64,000 bases of DNA, from assembly GCA_963942565.1 (NCBI GenBank), contig OZ012690.1:9278565-9342564 (forward strand), read 5' to 3'. The first letter of the stretch is position 1. Each line of letters starts with the position of its first letter. Below, piece by piece: positions 1 to 11,155 of this stretch. The stretch is from Maea johnstoni. Its lineage: Eukaryota; Annelida; Polychaeta; Spionida; Magelonidae. The translations under genes and the position numbers were made by a program. Under the pieces are notes generated by a model, which worked only from the letters and a program-made list of their open reading frames with translations, did no database searches and was not told the DNA's origin.

Positions 1-44
1 ATTAATATTAATAAATGCCCTTTTTGTCCACTTTGGCCTTCCAT

Positions 45-290
45 AAGGACCCATCACAGCATGAAGCCCTGGACACACCTAGTCTCGCCAAATCTTGTCT
101 CACTGTGACGTCCATTAGGAGACAAAGACCAATGACTCATATTTGTTTACATTATAGAGGAGGTTGCTCATGCACATGCTTAGAACGCACCTCTTCAGCG
201 GTTCTTGTCAATACCCGAGTTGGGAGTCATGTCCAGGCTGTTGAGCAAGATCTGCTGGTTGCGTATTTGGTGATCGACATTCATGCTGCA
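45..290 (+). repeat. Family C element, partial copy
   Basis: This matches other family C copies at about 20768, 25502, 30749 and 32160, from the CCCTGGACACACCTAGTCTCGCC region to the GATCTGCTGGTTGCGTAT motif and the following GTGATCGACATT. The outermost end (AACATGGATTGGT) is missing, so the copy is partial or diverged at its left side. The frame open through it is incidental. The following bases to about 708 hold nothing I recognise. Confidence 0.7.
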
Positions 291-708
291 AGGTTTAACA
301 ATCCCTCTTCAATTAGTTTACAAATAGTTCTCTATTTGATTAATCCTATACAAGAATTTCAGACCATGTGTGCAACTCTGATACGTATGCATGTACATGT
401 ACATAAATGTAGGTTGAAAAACGAGTAAAACAGGTTTGAATAATGTAGCGAGCGACCAATTACTATATGCCAGGAGTAACAGATATCTTGGCCTATTAGC
501 GGCTATTAGTTGACACTGGATAAGGCTAGCATGTTCAGGTTGACCGGCTGGTTTCGAATCCACTTGTGTTTGGTCATCTAAGGTAAAAGATAGGCTTCAT
601 CTTAAAAGATGAAGCCTTTCTTTTACCCACATTTTTCTGATTGTTGGGACGCCCGATTGTTGCGTATATTACGGGAGTCAGGCATGAGTGACATGAACGT
701 CCAGGTCA

Positions 709-1155
709 GGGCACGTCAAGTTGATTATCTGTTTCCCATGTCCAAGGTACTGAAAATTAGGGTCGGTCGGTCGGATAAAAAAAAAAGGAAAAAAAAGGCA
801 GAAGTACCTATAATAGGGTATCAAATTTCTTTATTTGTGACAGAAATGCTGCCAATGCCATGGCAAGAAGTACAAATATGTGTACAGGATGTTCATGAGA
901 CACATTTCCCTCTGTATTATTCTTCAGCTTGTTCATACAGAAAATTGTGCATATTTGAAAAATGTTGAATTCGCAGGCTCCATTATAAATAAACGATGTT
1001 CAAACAAAAATAAATTATTCAGTTCTCAGAAGAAAAAAAAGCTCCTCTGGACAGGGTCGGTCGGAAAGTAAAAAAAAAAAATTTTTTTTTTAGGGTCGGG
1101 CCCAAAAATAGGGTCGGTCGGGACATGGGAAACAGATAATCAACTAGACGTGCCC
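709..1155. mobile_element. MITE with 35-bp terminal inverted repeats
   Basis: The left end GGGCACGTCAAGTTGATTAT and the reverse complement of the right end, GGGCACGTCTAGTTGATTAT, agree over about 35 bp with one mismatch and finish at CCCATGTCC. The element is flanked by TCA on both sides (706-708 and 1156-1158), which suggests a 3-bp target duplication. Internally it carries several GGGTCGGTCGG blocks and A or T runs. No transposase is visible, so it is non-autonomous. A 3-bp duplication would fit PIF/Harbinger or CACTA types, but the class is not settled. Confidence 0.85.
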
Positions 1156-2617
1156 TCAGGGATGGATGGGCATTTATCCCGCTTTAGCGTATTATTTTTC
1201 CGCCCTGCGTACAAAGGCAACGAAACTTTTCATAATAAAACATTGACCTAACAGTTTCCACAACAAAAGGGAAACAAAGGCTGCGTCATTATCTTTTCAT
1301 TTTCATAAAAAAAGCATAAAAACGTACCCTTTCATTCATAGCTCTGTAGCAAAAAAAAGGTAACTCGAAACACCCCGTTTTTTCAGATATAGAATGCAAA
1401 TTTACAGGGCAAGAACATATAAAAAATCAAGATAATCGATATCCTTAAGCTAAATGTTTTCTACAATTCATTATGTGCGATAAATTGTCATATACATGTA
1501 CGTGCGTCTATGTTTAATTCAACCCCTCCAGTTCAATTTAGGCGGTGTAAATGATATAGTAGGGGTTGAAAGAGGACCTACGCCATTAACTACTTGCGAA
1601 TTTACGTTCAAAAAGATTGATAATTTATTTTTCTGCACACGACCATCCAAGAATATGAGGAAAATAAAAAAAATTGAGCAACGTGGCGGCCTTGTCCTCT
1701 CAAATGGCCACTTTTCAAAATTCACACATTTGTCTCTCGCAAAAAAGTTCGGCCAAACAGCATTTTTTTACATTTCCTTTAGTTTTGTCCCACAGGGTAT
1801 AACATATCCAAAAAATACAAAATTCTAAGGACAAAAAACTGATGCGGGCATCCTTAATATCTAATCTTTGAAATGTAATATGTTTCACAAAACAATTTAA
1901 GATTGTTTACGACACTTTACCTTACGTTGAAAAGAAATTGTTGTAAAGACAGATTTTTTTTCAACATGTATCATTATGACTATCATACCTGCCCAATCTA
2001 AAAAGTATCGTAAGAGACCGTTTTTAACATTGAATGTTTTGGTTATATACTCTTCATGTGTGTTGAATTATATGATTATAGACACATTTTCAGAATATAT
2101 GTATGATCATTCATCCAAGAAGTCCTATTTCACAGCCTTAAACTATATGTGTTTTAAAAACTAACACGATGACTTGTCATTTTCTCTATGTCTTCTTGCT
2201 GAGAGCATTTTGTAGATACATGAAAGACAAATTTTGGTGAAAACTAAACTCTGGAATTCTGACTAATATCAATTTATTTTCAAAATCTTTATACTTGAAT
2301 TTCATGATTCTGCCCAATAATTCCTAAATGATAACAAACAAATAATTTCCACTTGTCAGAACAGAACTTCATGCAGTGACATTATCTCACTTTAATAAAT
2401 TTAGCAAAGAAAGAAACCAAATTTGGAGAAAGAGATGTTCATGATAAAATATGCATTATTCTTTTCAAAAGTCTGTCGATGACCGCATGAATAAAAGTTG
2501 TTCTGAAGATCACTGTGCTTTGTGCTTTTATTACACATGTAAAATTTCAGGAAAATTAAAACTGCAAGTGTCGTAAGACCATAAGTAGTGCAATGAATGT
2601 TGTGAAGGTAGATTTGT
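1156..2617. other. No recognised feature (AT-rich)
   Basis: An AT-rich stretch with short frames under 115 codons that show no domain, codon pattern or splice context. I see no repeat shared with the rest of the window. Confidence 0.5.
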
Positions 2618-2748
2618 ATATGGTGGCGACACCTATTTTAAGATCGGAAAACTACAAACTCCTAAAAATGAAAGTAGAATTTCATGTGGTGGCGACACCT
2701 ATTTTAAGATCGGAAAAACTACAAACTAAAAATCAAAGTACACGTATC
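2618..2748. repeat. Two-copy tandem repeat of about 65 bp
   Basis: The block GGTGGCGACACCTATTTTAA followed by GATCGGAAAA and CTACAAACT occurs twice in direct orientation, starting near 2620 and 2684. The copies are nearly identical, so the duplication looks recent. Confidence 0.8.
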
Positions 2749-3014
2749 AGACAAGTTTAATCTTTAAGTTAACTCTATTCATAATTGACGGGATACTATC
2801 CTGCAATTTGCCTACTATCGATCATTTCACTCTCAGTGGATAGATATACTTTAAGGATAAATGTGTCAGTTCTATTACTATTATCGCTTTCTAGTGGTTT
2901 CCTATGTGCTATATCTGAACTTGTAAATGTGATGATTTAGATGTACTAGTATCTTAGATGACCAAACACAAGGATATATATGAATCCTGAAAAATATTTG
3001 CAACTGTTGAGTAG

Positions 3015-3016
3015 TG

Positions 3017-3069
<53 letters not shown>

Positions 3070-3070
3070 T
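3015..3070. repeat. AGC then AGT trinucleotide microsatellite
   Basis: About five CAG/AGC triplets run directly into about 13 AGT triplets. It lies just upstream of a much longer CT array. Confidence 0.9.
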
Positions 3071-3106
3071 GAAAGCTATCAAAAGATCGTCATGAACAGT
3101 AAACGG

Positions 3107-3362
<256 letters not shown>

Positions 3363-3473
3363 GAGAAAGGTCAAAATGAGGAGTTGATTTTATGTAGAAT
3401 AGTTCGAGCAACTCTGAACTTTAAACTCGAAGACTTCTATTTGGTTGCATTTAGATATTACGACTTACTGAGA

Positions 3474-3630
3474 AGCAATATGGCAGAAAAAATGACGAAA
3501 AAACAAAATTCCGAGGAGGAGCAACAGTTATAACATTTCCCCCCAAAGGTATGGGATAAGAACAATCATCAACTCCTTAATGCAGTAAGGTAAAACTATT
3601 ATACAACTACCTACGTGCAAATGGACTTAC
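3474..3630 (+). repeat. Direct repeat copy 1 (paired with 3900-4064)
   Basis: Starting at the GCAGAAAAAATGACG motif, this block matches 3900-4064 over most of its length, including ATAAGAACAATCATCAACT and CTACGTGCAAATGG. The second copy directly follows a SINE body, so this may be a second SINE-associated 3' flank or an older tandem duplication. Confidence 0.65.
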
Positions 3631-3794
3631 GTATACGACTCGTATATGAATAGTAAATAATTTTCAAAAAAGTGGCCCAATCACGGTCGACAAATGTGCG
3701 GAACGACGGTCAATCAATTTTTCATGAGCAGCTAAAAACAAAATAGGAAGTCACCCACAGACGTTTAAAGAGTGCTGAATTCCGCAAAATGGCA

Positions 3795-3925
3795 AAATCC
3801 CGACCGGGCATGTTAGAAAGTTGCCAGTGACTTAAGGATAGGCAGAGGTTTCGCTGGGTACTCCCGTTTCCCCCACCACTTATAACTGGCTAGTTATTAC
3901 TAAGCCGCTATACGGCAGAAAAAAT
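3795..3925 (+). mobile_element. SINE body fragment
   Basis: Matches the body of the SINE near 18560-18690, including GTTGCCAGTGACTT, TTTCGCTGGGTACTC and the ACTGGCTAG(TT)A block before AGCCGCTATA. The tRNA-like head is not visible here, so the copy looks 5'-truncated. Confidence 0.65.
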
Positions 3926-4064
3926 GATGAAAAATCGAAATTACGAGACGGGGCAACAGTTTTAACATTTCCCTCAAAAAGTATGACATAAGAACAATTA
4001 TCAACTGCTTCATGCTGGAATCATGCAAAGGTAAAACTTTATACAACAACCTACGTGAAAATAT
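3900..4064 (+). repeat. Direct repeat copy 2
   Basis: Second copy of the 3474-3630 block, divergent by scattered substitutions and a small insertion near 4010. It is cut at 4065 by the GGGGCGCC-ended MITE. Confidence 0.6.
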
Positions 4065-4274
4065 GGGGCGCCGTTTGTAACATCTATAATTCTTACACTT
4101 CTGTCGATAGAATAGTAAACTTAGAATTCTGTCCAACAGATTTCTAAGCTTACAATTCTGTTGAATAGTCTACACAAGATCTTACAATTCTGTCGAAAGG
4201 ATCGTAAGCTTACAATTCTTTCGACAGAAGTGTAAGAAATCAACAGAATCATAGATGTTACAAATGGCGCCCCC
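4065..4274. mobile_element. 210-bp MITE with GGGGCGCC ends
   Basis: The left terminus GGGGCGCCGTTTGTAACATC and the reverse complement of the right terminus, GGGGCGCCATTTGTAACATC, match over about 30 bp with two mismatches. The interior contains several copies of AGCTTACAATTCTGTCGA in both orientations, which are probable subterminal repeats. No clear target duplication was found. Confidence 0.8.
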
Positions 4275-4436
4275 TACTACACCGCGGAACTCCACATGAC
4301 TTTAGTAGCTCGTGTTTCTTGTAATTGATATACCGACTTATAATAAAGATTACATTTACATTTACATTTATTGCTTGTCTTGCTTAATTTTTCAAATAAC
4401 ATCAGTATTTCCTTTTGAAATACATGTAAAATACAT

Positions 4437-4764
4437 GGGGACAAAGTAGCTCAGTTGGTTAGGTGTCAGACTAGTAATCAGAGGGTCGCTGGTTCAACTC
4501 CCGGCCGCCCCGGGCACTTTGGTCTGTTCTTGGGCAAGGCAGTTTATTCCATATTGCTTCAGTCTACCCAGCTGCAGAATGGGTACCTAGCATAAATAAG
4601 GCAGTGCTTAGAGTGCGTGCGCTATATGCTGCCAGTTGCTCTGGAATATCCCCCGGGGGATTGAAATGGTTTCCGTGTGTACCTGCTAGGGGAGGAAGGT
4701 CATGTGAGCACTTCGGTGGATACAAGACTATAAACCGAATACCTTTACCTATACCTTTAACATA
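4437..4764 (+). mobile_element. tRNA-Thr-like SINE, apparently full length
   Basis: The first 75 bp fold like a tRNA. There is an A box around GTAGCTCAGTTGG, an anticodon-loop-like CTAGTAA carrying AGT, a B box GGTTCAACTCC, and GGGG/CCCC acceptor ends. A conserved body follows (TTGGGCAAGGCAGTTTA, then CTACCCAGCTGCAGAATGGG). The 3' end is a short repeat, ACCTTTACCTATACCTTTA. Attachment of the tRNA-like head to a body and repeated tail makes this a SINE rather than a tRNA gene. The body resembles conserved central domains of metazoan SINEs, but I cannot name the superfamily. Confidence 0.85.
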
Positions 4765-5482
4765 AACTAGCCCAGTATTTATGTTCTTAATTTTCAGTGC
4801 CAGAAGATTTATTTCTTATCTTTCAGGGCCAGAATATTTCATGCCTTGATTTTCAGGTCCAGATTTTTTTCCTTAAAAAAAGGATGGCACCCCCACCGCC
4901 CCCAGAAAATCAAATGGTCCGCCCTTTAGCCCTTAAGTCTACAAAGGCGCTGTGCACGCACTCAACGACCTCCGTCCCTCTAAGATTGCGGGCAAATATG
5001 TAATTGCGGATTCGCCCTATTATGGCCCATCGCGTGCAGTTTCGCCTTCCGCTTTGCCGACAACGTGTGGATTAGGAAATTGTAAACACACCTGAGAAGG
5101 CAGGATAGGGACCCTTTTTTAGCGGGTAAGCACACTTCTCACACGAGACTGAGACAAACAACAGATCTTACAAATAGTGATGACAGTTATTGTCTACGCG
5201 GTCGATCTTTAGATGTAGACCTGACACGAATTCAGTTTTATTCACTATTCAGCTTTTCAGTCTTTTTCAGAAATCTCATTTCATCATAAAGTCATGACAA
5301 CTTATTTTAGTATGTATGGCTATGAGGTGCAACTCTCAGACGAGACATTTATGTCCTCTAAGTCTTCATATAGTTTTTTTAATGCAATAATGGCATATCT
5401 AGAATAGCGAGGCACTGGCTGTGTCGTTGCTATGGTAACCTTTTTAATCATGAATACAAAAAAGTATGGCCGAAGTGCCCTA
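4765..5482. other. No recognised feature
   Basis: Contains a short GATTTTCAGG-type repeat near 4790-4865 and otherwise unremarkable sequence. No supported gene or transposon. Confidence 0.45.
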
Positions 5483-5493
5483 GAGTATATAAA

Positions 5494-5692
5494 GCATTTA
5501 TGGAATTCCATAAATGATTTATGGAATTTCATAAATCATTTATGGAATTCCATTATTAATGAATATATTTATGGAATTCCATAAATCATTTATGGAATTC
5601 CATAAATCATTTATGGAATTCCCTAAATTATTTATGGAATTCCATGAATCATTTATGGAATTCCATGAATCATTTATGGAATTCCATAAATG
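5494..5692. repeat. Palindromic 21-bp minisatellite, about 9 units
   Basis: Units of ATTTATGGAATTCCATAAAT with one spacer base repeat about nine times. Each unit is itself a near-perfect palindrome centred on GGAATTCC, so the array could form cruciforms. One unit near 5550-5565 is disrupted (CATTATTAATGAATAT). Confidence 0.95.
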
Positions 5693-5847
5693 CTTACTTT
5701 AGCGCACTTAGGCTTGCCATAAAAAAGAAAAAGAAACTCACTAAGATAGGGGAATAAACAAGGAAACATAAATCCAACATCAATTATTTCATCCAAATTA
5801 TTTTCCAAAATCTAAAAAAAATTAATTTATTAAATATGTATCAGAAG

Positions 5848-6282
5848 GGGCCCTATTAAGAATCAGGGCTCAATTAAGAATCAATTTGGTTTTCTTCCTG
5901 TGGAAATGTCATCACAAGATGTAGGATCATGATATTTCCTGTGTGAATACTAGTGACTTTGGGGCTATAGAAAATCTAATTGAGATTATTTGATTACTAA
6001 CAAATTTGGTGGAAGAAGGTAGTGATGTGATGACCAAGCCACAGACTTGAAGGCTGCAATGGCCAAAAATTGACAGCCTTCCATTTTTCCACAAAAAACA
6101 AGGAACTGAAATCACCATCTAACCCTACCTAGGTTTGCCTCTTTCTTACAAATAAGAATGATTAAAGTTAATATTTGGTCTGTTTGTTAATTCAATTAAA
6201 TTTCAAAAAAAATTTGGAAGTCAATTAATTTACAAAAAACATTGTTTTAGAACAAAATCAAGGTGATTCTTAATAGGGCCCT
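5848..6282. mobile_element. MITE with GGGCCCTATTAAGAATCA ends
   Basis: The left end GGGCCCTATTAAGAATCA is matched by its inverse, TGATTCTTAATAGGGCCC, ending near 6282. A subterminal CAATTAAGAATCA repeat lies just inside the left end. A second copy of the right end occurs at 6462-6480, so either the right part was duplicated or two related elements abut. The target duplication is unclear. Confidence 0.75.
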
Positions 6283-6461
6283 TGTTTCAATAACACACAT
6301 CTGAGAACCATATTTTCCAAGCCCTCAAGGAGGATCTAAGGTGGGGGATCCACATCAACTAACCATACAGCATAAACACAAGGACCTCACCTACCTAACA
6401 GTAGGTGGGTCTGGTATAAGTTCTAAACAAGTTGTTCTTTATTTCCTGAGAAACTCTCAAA

Positions 6462-6480
6462 GTGATTCTTAATAGGGCCT
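6462..6480. repeat. Second right end of the 5848 MITE family
   Basis: GTGATTCTTAATAGGGCC repeats the terminal motif seen near 6264-6281. It marks either the true right border of a longer 5848-6480 element or a solo terminus. Confidence 0.65.
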
Positions 6481-6957
6481 CGATCTCCTATATATGTATC
6501 ATATAGGCCTACTTTGATTCAAAACTGAATGGAAAGAAAAGAAAAAAATTCTGTCTCAATAATTCATTACCATTTAACAATATAGAACAATATAGGTCTG
6601 GGTTTTGTGCAGAATCCCAGCCTTAAGGCATCCATTGGAATCCTGCACAGGCTTTACCTGGCTAAGTCAAAAGTTATAGCTTAAGCACTTGAACATAATG
6701 TAATTTGACTATGCCAAATATAACAAGGCCTGGGCCAGGATTCCTTGCATCTGTGCAAATCCTGTTGGTATGGTGACGGAATAACAGCCAGGGGCCATTG
6801 GTAAGAAAATACTTTAAAAGCCATTTTCTTAAGCTTTTAAAGTGTCCCTTAATATGGGTTTAACCATCCCTTTTCATTGAAATGTTTTCTGAATATCACT
6901 CTATTAGATGAGTTATGTTTGAATTTGTAAGACCATGTGTGCACTTCAGATGCATGT

Positions 6958-7302
6958 TACCATATTCACCCAAATAAGCACACATACCCCAAATAACCAC
7001 ACCCCACCTTTTTCTGAAAAAATGTTTCCTTACCCTTACATGTGGTACCTGTACATCCCATATACCGATTGTATTTTCCATGCTTGAACACTTTGCGCTA
7101 TCAGTCTATGGTGCAGCATCGCTCAAGCATCTAATCAGACATTAGCATAAAACAAAAGACTAAAGAGCGTAAAATGTTGAAGCTCGTAGCTGCCATGGAT
7201 TAATTGTTGCCACAATTGGCACCGCACATGGGATGCTTCTAAACAGAACACCAACTGCCTTCCTAGCTATGCATGCGTTCCCTTATTCGAACAAATACGG
7301 TA
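6958..7302. mobile_element. Family D MITE flanked by TA
   Basis: The left end TACCATATTCACCCAAATAA and the reverse complement of the right end, TACCGTATTTGTTCGAATAA, form an imperfect inverted repeat of about 22 bp. Both begin with TA, which fits a TA target as used by Tc1/mariner-type elements. The interior matches a second, left-truncated copy ending at 12390 and a fragment at about 22556-22690. Confidence 0.75.
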
Positions 7303-7631
7303 ATTGAAAGAAGCGAATGGTTGCCTTTGTGTTATTATATATATTGGTATGCGTGTCCTTCACACCCACCCAGTTTTAAGCAGCTTGCAGCTTCTTAAGT
7401 CAAGACCTGGCTTCATTCATGTGGCACTAAGCAGACCGACTCGTGTTACAAGCACTCCTAGGGATTTATGTTATTCAGGGCTTTGAAGTGGGCTATTATG
7501 TAGGTGTAATTACAAACTGTACCCAAACAAGTTGGAAATACTTTAAGAAGAGGGTTCATACAACAACCCTAAACTACCACTGTTCAGGTGCTGCTACAGT
7601 GGGACATGTAAGGTAGGTGTCATCTCTCAAT

Positions 7632-8148
7632 TAGGGCTGGATACCACTATGAGGTACAGTACTGGTACCAGTATATATGATATCAAACAGTACCATATTG
7701 TACCATTTCATTCCTTAACTCTTCAAATGCTGAGGCTAGTTTCGTCCAAGGCACAATGATGGAAAGATCTTTGAAAACCATCTAAACCCTGCAACGTTGA
7801 TATTCATTGGAAAGCTCTTTCTGAGTGTTCTCGGATGAGTACCCATGTGCAGGATTTCAGTCGTTTCTCAGGTTTTTTGCATCATTTTGTAATGGCCAAA
7901 TTAGCCACCAGCATCAAAATGATTTAAGCATAAAAGTTATTCCTAACAATACTGACCACTGTCAGTGTGAAGTTATCATTTGTTAGGGATTGCCAGGATC
8001 CTAAACATGCATGACTGTCCACAAAAAAGTTTATTAAGTAATGATGCAATAAAGAATCATTAACAGTACCGTTAAAATACCGTACCATTTCATTGGTACC
8101 AATAATGATCGTACTGTACCATATTGTTTTTAAAGTTATCCATTCCTA
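7632..8148. mobile_element. hAT-type MITE with 8-bp duplication, carrying a nested A element
   Basis: It starts TAGGGCTGGATACC and ends near GTTATCCATTCCTA. CTCTCAAT flanks it exactly on both sides (7624-7631 and 8149-8156). The subterminal regions are full of GGTACC, GTACCATATTGTACC and related palindromic motifs. A family A element sits inside at 7715-7927 and is therefore younger. The TAGGG terminus and exact 8-bp duplication fit the hAT superfamily. Confidence 0.85.
7715..7927 (-). mobile_element. Family A MITE (TTAA), nested in a hAT-type MITE
   Basis: Bounded by TTAA at both ends and running in reverse: CTTCAAATGCTGAGGCTAGTT first, CAGCATCAAAATGA last. The interior carries the family landmarks GTACCCATGTGC and TTTTGCATCATTTTGTA. 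Its right terminus has lost the usual AAGGG. Confidence 0.8.
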
Positions 8149-8454
8149 CTCTCAATATAGGTAATTATTGTAATACAGCCACCCATGGCCCATGGCAACC
8201 ATGAATATTTTTGGCCCACATACATTTGAATTAAGGTGGTTCATAGTTTAGGAGAAACTACTTGAATGTCTTATGGTAGGGTCAGTTGCCATTAACATCT
8301 GTTAGCTCTGCTCATATCTTTACTATTACTCTACACCAATTTTTTTTTTAATATAATAACGCTTTAAAAAATACAAATCTGGAGTGTACTCCTGCTCTAG
8401 CTGGTATGTTTGGAGATATCTTGTTAACAAACAAATATTCTGAAAAATATTTGA
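8149..8454. other. No recognised feature
   Basis: Unique-looking sequence between the hAT-type MITE and the next family A copy. Confidence 0.4.
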
Positions 8455-8668
8455 CTGAATGTTCATTCTGTTGGTGGCTAATTTGGCCATAAAATGATGC
8501 AAAAAACTGGAAAATGACTGTAACCCTGGCACATGGGTACTCATCTGAGAGTATACAGCAAGACATCCTTAATGTACAAACCAACATGGCATGATTTAGT
8601 CGGTTTTCAAAAATCTTTGGGTCCTTGTGCTGTGGACGAAAGTAAGCCATAGCATTGGGAGGGTTGAA
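8455..8668 (+). mobile_element. Family A MITE, diverged
   Basis: Shows GTTGGTGGCTAATTTGGCC, AAAATGATGCAAAAAAC, GGGTACTCATCTGAGAGTA and finally AGCATTGGGAGGGTTGA. Both TTAA ends are mutated, suggesting an older copy. Confidence 0.75.
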
Positions 8669-9094
8669 AATCCCTCATTAAATGATTTTCAAATATTACT
8701 CTCTTTCAAGAGTTATTCTCAAAGTTGTCAGACCTAGCCCTCGCTCTAGATGCAAAAGGGTTAAGCATGAATGGGTTAACTTAGCATACAAGTGATTTTA
8801 GAGTGCAGAATGCCATGTAGATTCTGAATATGGCCTTGTTGTATTATAAAGGTGTTTTGTATGTATATTACCCGCAGCTTGACCTAGTTTCTTACTGAGG
8901 ATTTGGATAGGTGCCCAGTTAATTGATTCTGTTTAATCTTGGGGAAGGAATTGTGAGGCCAACAGGTGTTATTGGGGTGAGTACAGGGAAATTTCAGGTC
9001 ACGCAATTGGGCAATCTCCGGCATATAGATTCGGTCTATTGCTATTGCTACAACCTATATCTCTCCCACCACATGACCTGTTCACTCTTCCACT
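8669..9094. other. No recognised feature
   Basis: Includes a possible short B-like fragment around 8755-8782 (GGGTTAAGCATGAATGGGTTAA) but no complete element or gene. Confidence 0.4.
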
Positions 9095-9170
9095 TTGTTC
9101 GCTCGTTCGTTCGCTTGTTAGTTCACTCGTTCGTTCGTTCGCTTGTTTGTTTGCTCGTTTGTTCGTTCGT
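9095..9170. repeat. Degenerate GTTC tetranucleotide array
   Basis: Runs of GTTCGTTCGCTTGTTAGTTC-like tetranucleotides with frequent substitutions. Confidence 0.85.
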
Positions 9171-9250
9171 TGAATATTCCCGCTCTGTTGCTCAGCTTGA
9201 TCTCACTTAATATGAGCAGTTTTGTTCTTTATCATATCAAGATTTCAAAA

Positions 9251-9422
9251 CAGGGTCTGAGACTTAGATTTCAGGTGCAGGGGCCTGAAAAGGTCGTTTA
9301 ACAAAATAAGTGCTTAAAAACTAGATTTCTGGTTATTGTATATAGTATTTCAGGGTCCCACAGCAAAATCTAGAGGCACTATGCCCCTCGACGGCTGGAC
9401 CCCTGGTAAAGTCGAAACCCTG
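9251..9422 (+). mobile_element. CAGGG-family MITE type z, copy 1
   Basis: Starts CAGGGTCTGAGACTTAG and ends GTCGAAACCCTG, so the ends form an imperfect inverted repeat CAGGGT(C/T)(T/C)GA. The interior holds the GGGCCTGAAAAGGTC and AAAATCTAGAGGCA blocks seen in the copies at 17431, 24525, 31732 and 61299. Its last five bases, CCCTG, were used as the target of the next element. I cannot match a duplication of its own. Confidence 0.8.
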
Positions 9423-9775
9423 CAGGGCTCGAATTTAAGGCTAGCCCTGTAGCCCCGGGCTAGTTATTGAAAGTCAGGGCTAGTAAATTCTACCTGTGAG
9501 TAGCCCTGAGGGGCTAGATAGAATTAGAATATCAGCGCTTAAAAAATATGAAGCCCACCTTTGGGTCTGCATACCTGGATGATAATTTAACTCAATTTAC
9601 CACAATACACTGTATTCTTTTCATGTTATCAACAGAGGCTATGATATCAACAGAGGTCACTATTTGAAAAGAGATGTCATTAATATCAGGGCTAGCAAAA
9701 ATATTTCAGGGCTAGTAAAAGTTTCGGTAACTAGCCCTGCTGGGCTTATGAAGTTTTTCTTAATGTTGAGCCCTG
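9423..9775 (+). mobile_element. CAGGG-family MITE type y, copy 1
   Basis: Starts CAGGGCTCGAATTTAAGG and ends AATGTTGAGCCCTG. It is flanked by exact CCCTG copies (9418-9422 and 9776-9780), a 5-bp duplication. The interior is organised around GGGCTAGTAAA and TAGCCCTG in opposite orientations. A second copy in reverse lies at 47548-47903. The termini are hAT-like, but the duplication is 5 bp rather than the usual 8. Confidence 0.85.
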
Positions 9776-9780
9776 CCCTG

Positions 9781-10484
9781 CTTTGAAAAGTATACCAGAA
9801 ATAATGTCTGTGTGCAGAATTCGCTATTTAGTTATATGAAATGGTGCAATCTACAATTATTTGTAGCATTTCGGTAATGGTGCTGTAGCACTATTTTGCG
9901 ATAGCTGTAGGGGAAAATGCGGCAATTTGTGCAGAATTGACAAAATGAATTTTATTGGACATGAAATTGATATTCATTTTTTTAAGGGGAAGCAAAAATG
10001 ATTCAAGGCTAGTAAAGTTCTGGGTATTGCAGTTACTGCTGTACATGTGGTGCCATGTGGTCTAAGACAGAGCCCTCTAGCAGCACCTGGTGAAACTAAT
10101 GTAAACAGACCTGACCATCTTGACCACATGGCCACTGTCTGATAAGAGAAAAACTGCCATACATGTCAGATTATATCTGCCAGTCTAAAATCTAGGCTAC
10201 TAGAAGACGTGCTTCAGGATACTAAAATCTTCTCCTCGGGTGATCTATTTTGAAAGCCACTTTTTTCAATGAATGGCCCTGAAGCCTGCTGAGATAGGCA
10301 TTTGATGAGCCTTTCTCTAGATCAAAAAGGTTTTCAAAACTCTTCTATGGTTTATTTTTAGTGGGTGTGTCTTCACTTAGCTAAAGGGAATGTAAATGCA
10401 ATTTTTATAAAGACCTGTTTTTGAACGATATCTTAAGATGTCAAATCAAGATGTGCTGCTTTATAACTTCTTTAACGCCTGTAC
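9781..10484. other. No recognised feature
   Basis: Unique-looking sequence. No domain, repeat family or RNA gene recognised. Confidence 0.4.
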
Positions 10485-10486
10485 AT

Positions 10487-11155
10487 TAATGGTTTCTTTG
10501 CGGCTTGTCTTATTTTGATGAATGCATGATACAACAAATATCTTCAGACTGAAAACATTCACCCTCAAAAGGGTCTGCCTATGTAACTTATTAGTAGAGG
10601 GGTTTTGATCCTTATAAATGCTGCTGGTGACTAATTTTACCAAATGACTGAAACCCAGGCATTGCACTTGGGTACTCATCTGAGAGCACTCAGAGAGAGC
10701 TTTACAATGAATACCAATATGACAGGGTTTAGGTGTTTTTCAAAAATATTTGCTTTCTTGTGCTTTGGACGAAAGTAGCCTCAGCATTGGAAGGGTTAAC
10801 ACCTTTACATAAGAGGTATTTTGCGGCCTGCCTTTATTTTGATCAGTGCATGATACAAAAAATATCTTCAGCCTGAAAAACAATCACCCTCAAAAGGGGT
10901 GTTCCCTGGCCTGCCAATGTTATTAGTAGAGGTGTTTTAATCCTTTTGTTGCTGGTGACTACTCTGGAAAGTACAAAAATGAAAATGAGGCCAAAAACCC
11001 TGAAAAATGACTGAAACCATGGTGGTTTCTCTGAGGCCTGTCTTAATAAGTTATTTTGATGAGTGCATTACGCAATAAATATTTTCAGCCTGAAAAATCC
11101 TCAAAAGGGGCGTTCCATGGCCTGCCACTGTTATTAGTAGAGGGTGTCTAATATA
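10487..11155 (+). repeat. Triplicated H block interleaved with family A pieces
   Basis: A block of about 125 bp containing TTATTTTGATGAATGCATGA, TATCTTCAG and CCTCAAAAGGG, ending TTATTAGTAGAGG, occurs at about 10487-10612, 10808-10940 and 11022-11155. The first is followed by a nearly full A element (10605-10800) and the second by a shortened one (10940-11020). This looks like tandem duplication of an H-plus-A composite followed by deletions. Confidence 0.75.
10605..10800 (+). mobile_element. Family A MITE inside the H composite
   Basis: From TCCTTATAAATGCTGCTGG to GCATTGGAAGGGTTAA. It lacks the segment around AAAATGATGCAAAAA seen in full copies, and its left TTAA is lost. Confidence 0.75.

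Noticed and set aside
4437-4512. A functional tRNA-Thr gene
   Set aside because: The tRNA-like part is imperfectly paired and continues into a conserved SINE body and tail.
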